Below are positions 6,812-7,365 of a stretch of 7,365 nucleotides of DNA, one piece after another. The position numbers were made by a program, and so were the translations under genes. Each line of letters begins with the position of its first letter. Position 1 is the stretch's first letter. The stretch comes from Cohaesibacteraceae bacterium (GTDB lineage Bacteria; Pseudomonadota; Alphaproteobacteria; Rhizobiales; Cohaesibacteraceae): positions 2,413 to 9,777 of the forward strand of contig JAESRR010000218.1 of the NCBI GenBank assembly GCA_016764535.1, read 5' to 3'. The notes beneath the pieces were generated by a model. That model saw only the letters and a list, made by a program, of their open reading frames with translations, searched no databases and was not told where the DNA came from.

Positions 6812-6840
6812 ATTATCATAATGCGGGACAAGTTCTTGAA
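6812..6840 (-). promoter_or_regulatory. Candidate promoter for the frmA-MBL-sqr operon
   Basis: On the minus strand TTCAAG (6840-6835) and GATAAT (6817-6812) are exactly 17 bases apart. The -10 box matches consensus at 5 of 6 positions and the -35 box at 3 of 6. Transcription would begin near 6805, giving a leader of about 35 bases before the dehydrogenase start. Confidence 0.5.
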
Positions 6841-7140
6841 CCGTGAGAAATCTTTGCATCTTGATCGTTTAATTGCAATACCGGAAATAACCACTTTTGC
6901 CGGGTGCCTTTTAAAGGCAGCAACAGCAGGAATTGATAGAACGGTCATCGTGACCCCACGTCAAATCCGGGTTGTGAATAGCATCCGTGTAAACGCAAAA
7001 GACGATCATGCAATAGACCTGGTTCAATTTGGCCCGGGAGAATGGTCAACTTACACTTGTACGCTTTCAAATACCAATAATCCCTGGGCCGGGAGCGGAA
7101 ACCAGGGTGCGAGCCAGGAGAATAACAAAAAATAACAATA
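6841..7140. other. Central part of the divergent intergenic region, no supported gene
   Basis: About 300 bases between the frmA promoter and the mtoX leader. A plus-strand frame (6821-7135, 104 codons) is open but has no ribosome binding site, begins inside the opposing promoter and resembles no protein I know; a minus-strand frame (6945-7184) is no better. An inverted repeat CCCTGG (7082-7087) and CCAGGG (7102-7107) could form a six-base stem with a 14-base loop. Directly after it are two AATAAC units (7121-7126 and 7131-7136). No convincing plus-strand promoter for the mtoX-like gene could be picked out, though it must lie somewhere here. Confidence 0.4.
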
Positions 7141-7203
7141 TGCATGGGCATTAATCCATGCAGGAGGAAACCCCTGACCAGCAAAGCCAGGTCAGGGTCA
7201 GGG
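7141..7203 (+). promoter_or_regulatory. Structured leader ahead of the mtoX-like gene: two stem-loops
   Basis: The first stem pairs TGCATGG (7141-7147) with CCATGCA (7156-7162) and extends by a G-U pair. The second pairs CCCTGACC (7172-7179) with GGTCAGGG (7190-7197). A second copy of the right arm, GTCAGGG (7197-7203), follows at once and could pair with the same left arm in another register. Neither stem is followed by a T run, so these are not intrinsic terminators. They end about 28 bases before the GGAGG site of the gene at 7242 and could control its translation or mRNA stability. I recognise no known riboswitch class. Confidence 0.45.
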
Positions 7204-7241
7204 CCATACCTGAAGACATAGAATTCATTGGGAGGAAAATA

Positions 7242-7365
7242 ATGAATTTAAGACCAGATCCAACGTTCCACGCAACGCCGCAACTTGCGATGGAAGCTCC
7301 GGCAGAAAACTACGGCTTTACTGTCATGCTTAGCCCCGATGGTGAGCAGGCAGACGGAATTGCAG
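7242..7365 (+). CDS. mtoX: SBP56-family protein, probable methanethiol oxidase (N-terminal 41 residues, cut by window end)
   Basis: The first 41 residues begin MNLRPDPTFHATPQLAME and continue APAENYGFTVMLSPDGEQAD. This matches the N-terminus of bacterial selenium-binding-protein-56 relatives, which typically read RPDPTFHxSPKLAMEAPxExxAYxxxLSPD. Bacterial members include the copper-dependent methanethiol oxidase MtoX, which converts methanethiol, oxygen and water to formaldehyde, hydrogen sulfide and hydrogen peroxide. The start at 7242 has GGAGG (7231-7235) six bases upstream. An in-frame ATG at 7158 would add 28 polar residues and has only a poor ribosome site, so I prefer 7242. No signal peptide is visible with either start, whereas the Hyphomicrobium enzyme is, as I recall, periplasmic; a cytoplasmic enzyme is inferred here. 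It is divergent from the frmA-MBL-sqr operon, whose products act on the methanethiol oxidase products. The catalytic part is outside the window. Confidence 0.78.
   Translation, partial: MNLRPDPTFHATPQLAMEAPAENYGFTVMLSPDGEQADGIA

Noticed and set aside
7082..7121. Cobalamin riboswitch, from the B12-box-like AGCCAGGAGA at 7112-7121 after a GC-rich stem
   Set aside because: The box diverges right after AGCCAGGAGA and the upstream conserved core of cobalamin riboswitches is not seen. The downstream enzyme family does not use B12. A covariance-model search would settle it.
6821..7135. A 104-codon plus-strand frame in the divergent intergenic region as a small gene
   Set aside because: It has no ribosome binding site, starts within the opposing promoter, and its product looks like no protein I know. 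Kept only as part of the intergenic description.

Overview
The window looks like a piece of an alphaproteobacterial chromosome of moderate GC content. I infer this from protein style (glutathione-dependent class III alcohol dehydrogenase, type II sulfide:quinone oxidoreductase, a DUF4344 protein, a bacterial SBP56 protein). I cannot name a genus. Almost everything lies on the minus strand. Only the two cut genes at the edges are on the plus strand.

Left part (1-2583). The last 35 codons of a ManC-type mannose-1-phosphate guanylyltransferase run into the window. They face a minus-strand SAM-dependent methyltransferase, which suggests the edge of a polysaccharide or glycan locus. Upstream of the methyltransferase on the minus strand are a zinc-ribbon membrane protein of unknown function and a secreted DUF4344 putative metallopeptidase. 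The metallopeptidase most likely starts at a TTG codon (2583) with a good ribosome binding site. These genes look like ordinary accessory genes with no shared pathway that I can name.

Right part (2678-7365). This part has a clear metabolic theme. On the minus strand, in transcription order, are S-(hydroxymethyl)glutathione dehydrogenase, a persulfide-dioxygenase-like metallo-beta-lactamase-fold protein, sulfide:quinone oxidoreductase and, after a 240-base gap, an OsmC-family protein followed by a clear intrinsic terminator. Divergent from them, starting at 7242 and cut by the window end, is the N-terminus of an SBP56-family protein, the family of bacterial methanethiol oxidase (MtoX). Methanethiol oxidase converts methanethiol to formaldehyde, hydrogen sulfide and hydrogen peroxide. 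The neighbours match those products: the dehydrogenase takes formaldehyde as its glutathione adduct, SQR plus the persulfide dioxygenase take sulfide to persulfide and sulfite, and OsmC is a candidate for peroxide or persulfide removal. I read this as a methanethiol degradation module packed with the enzymes that remove all three toxic products.

The 470-base divergent intergenic region (6772-7241) holds a plausible minus-strand promoter with a 16-base inverted repeat over the expected transcription start. It also holds a string of stem-loops just upstream of the mtoX-like gene. No regulator gene is in the window. No tRNA, rRNA, CRISPR array or insertion sequence was seen.
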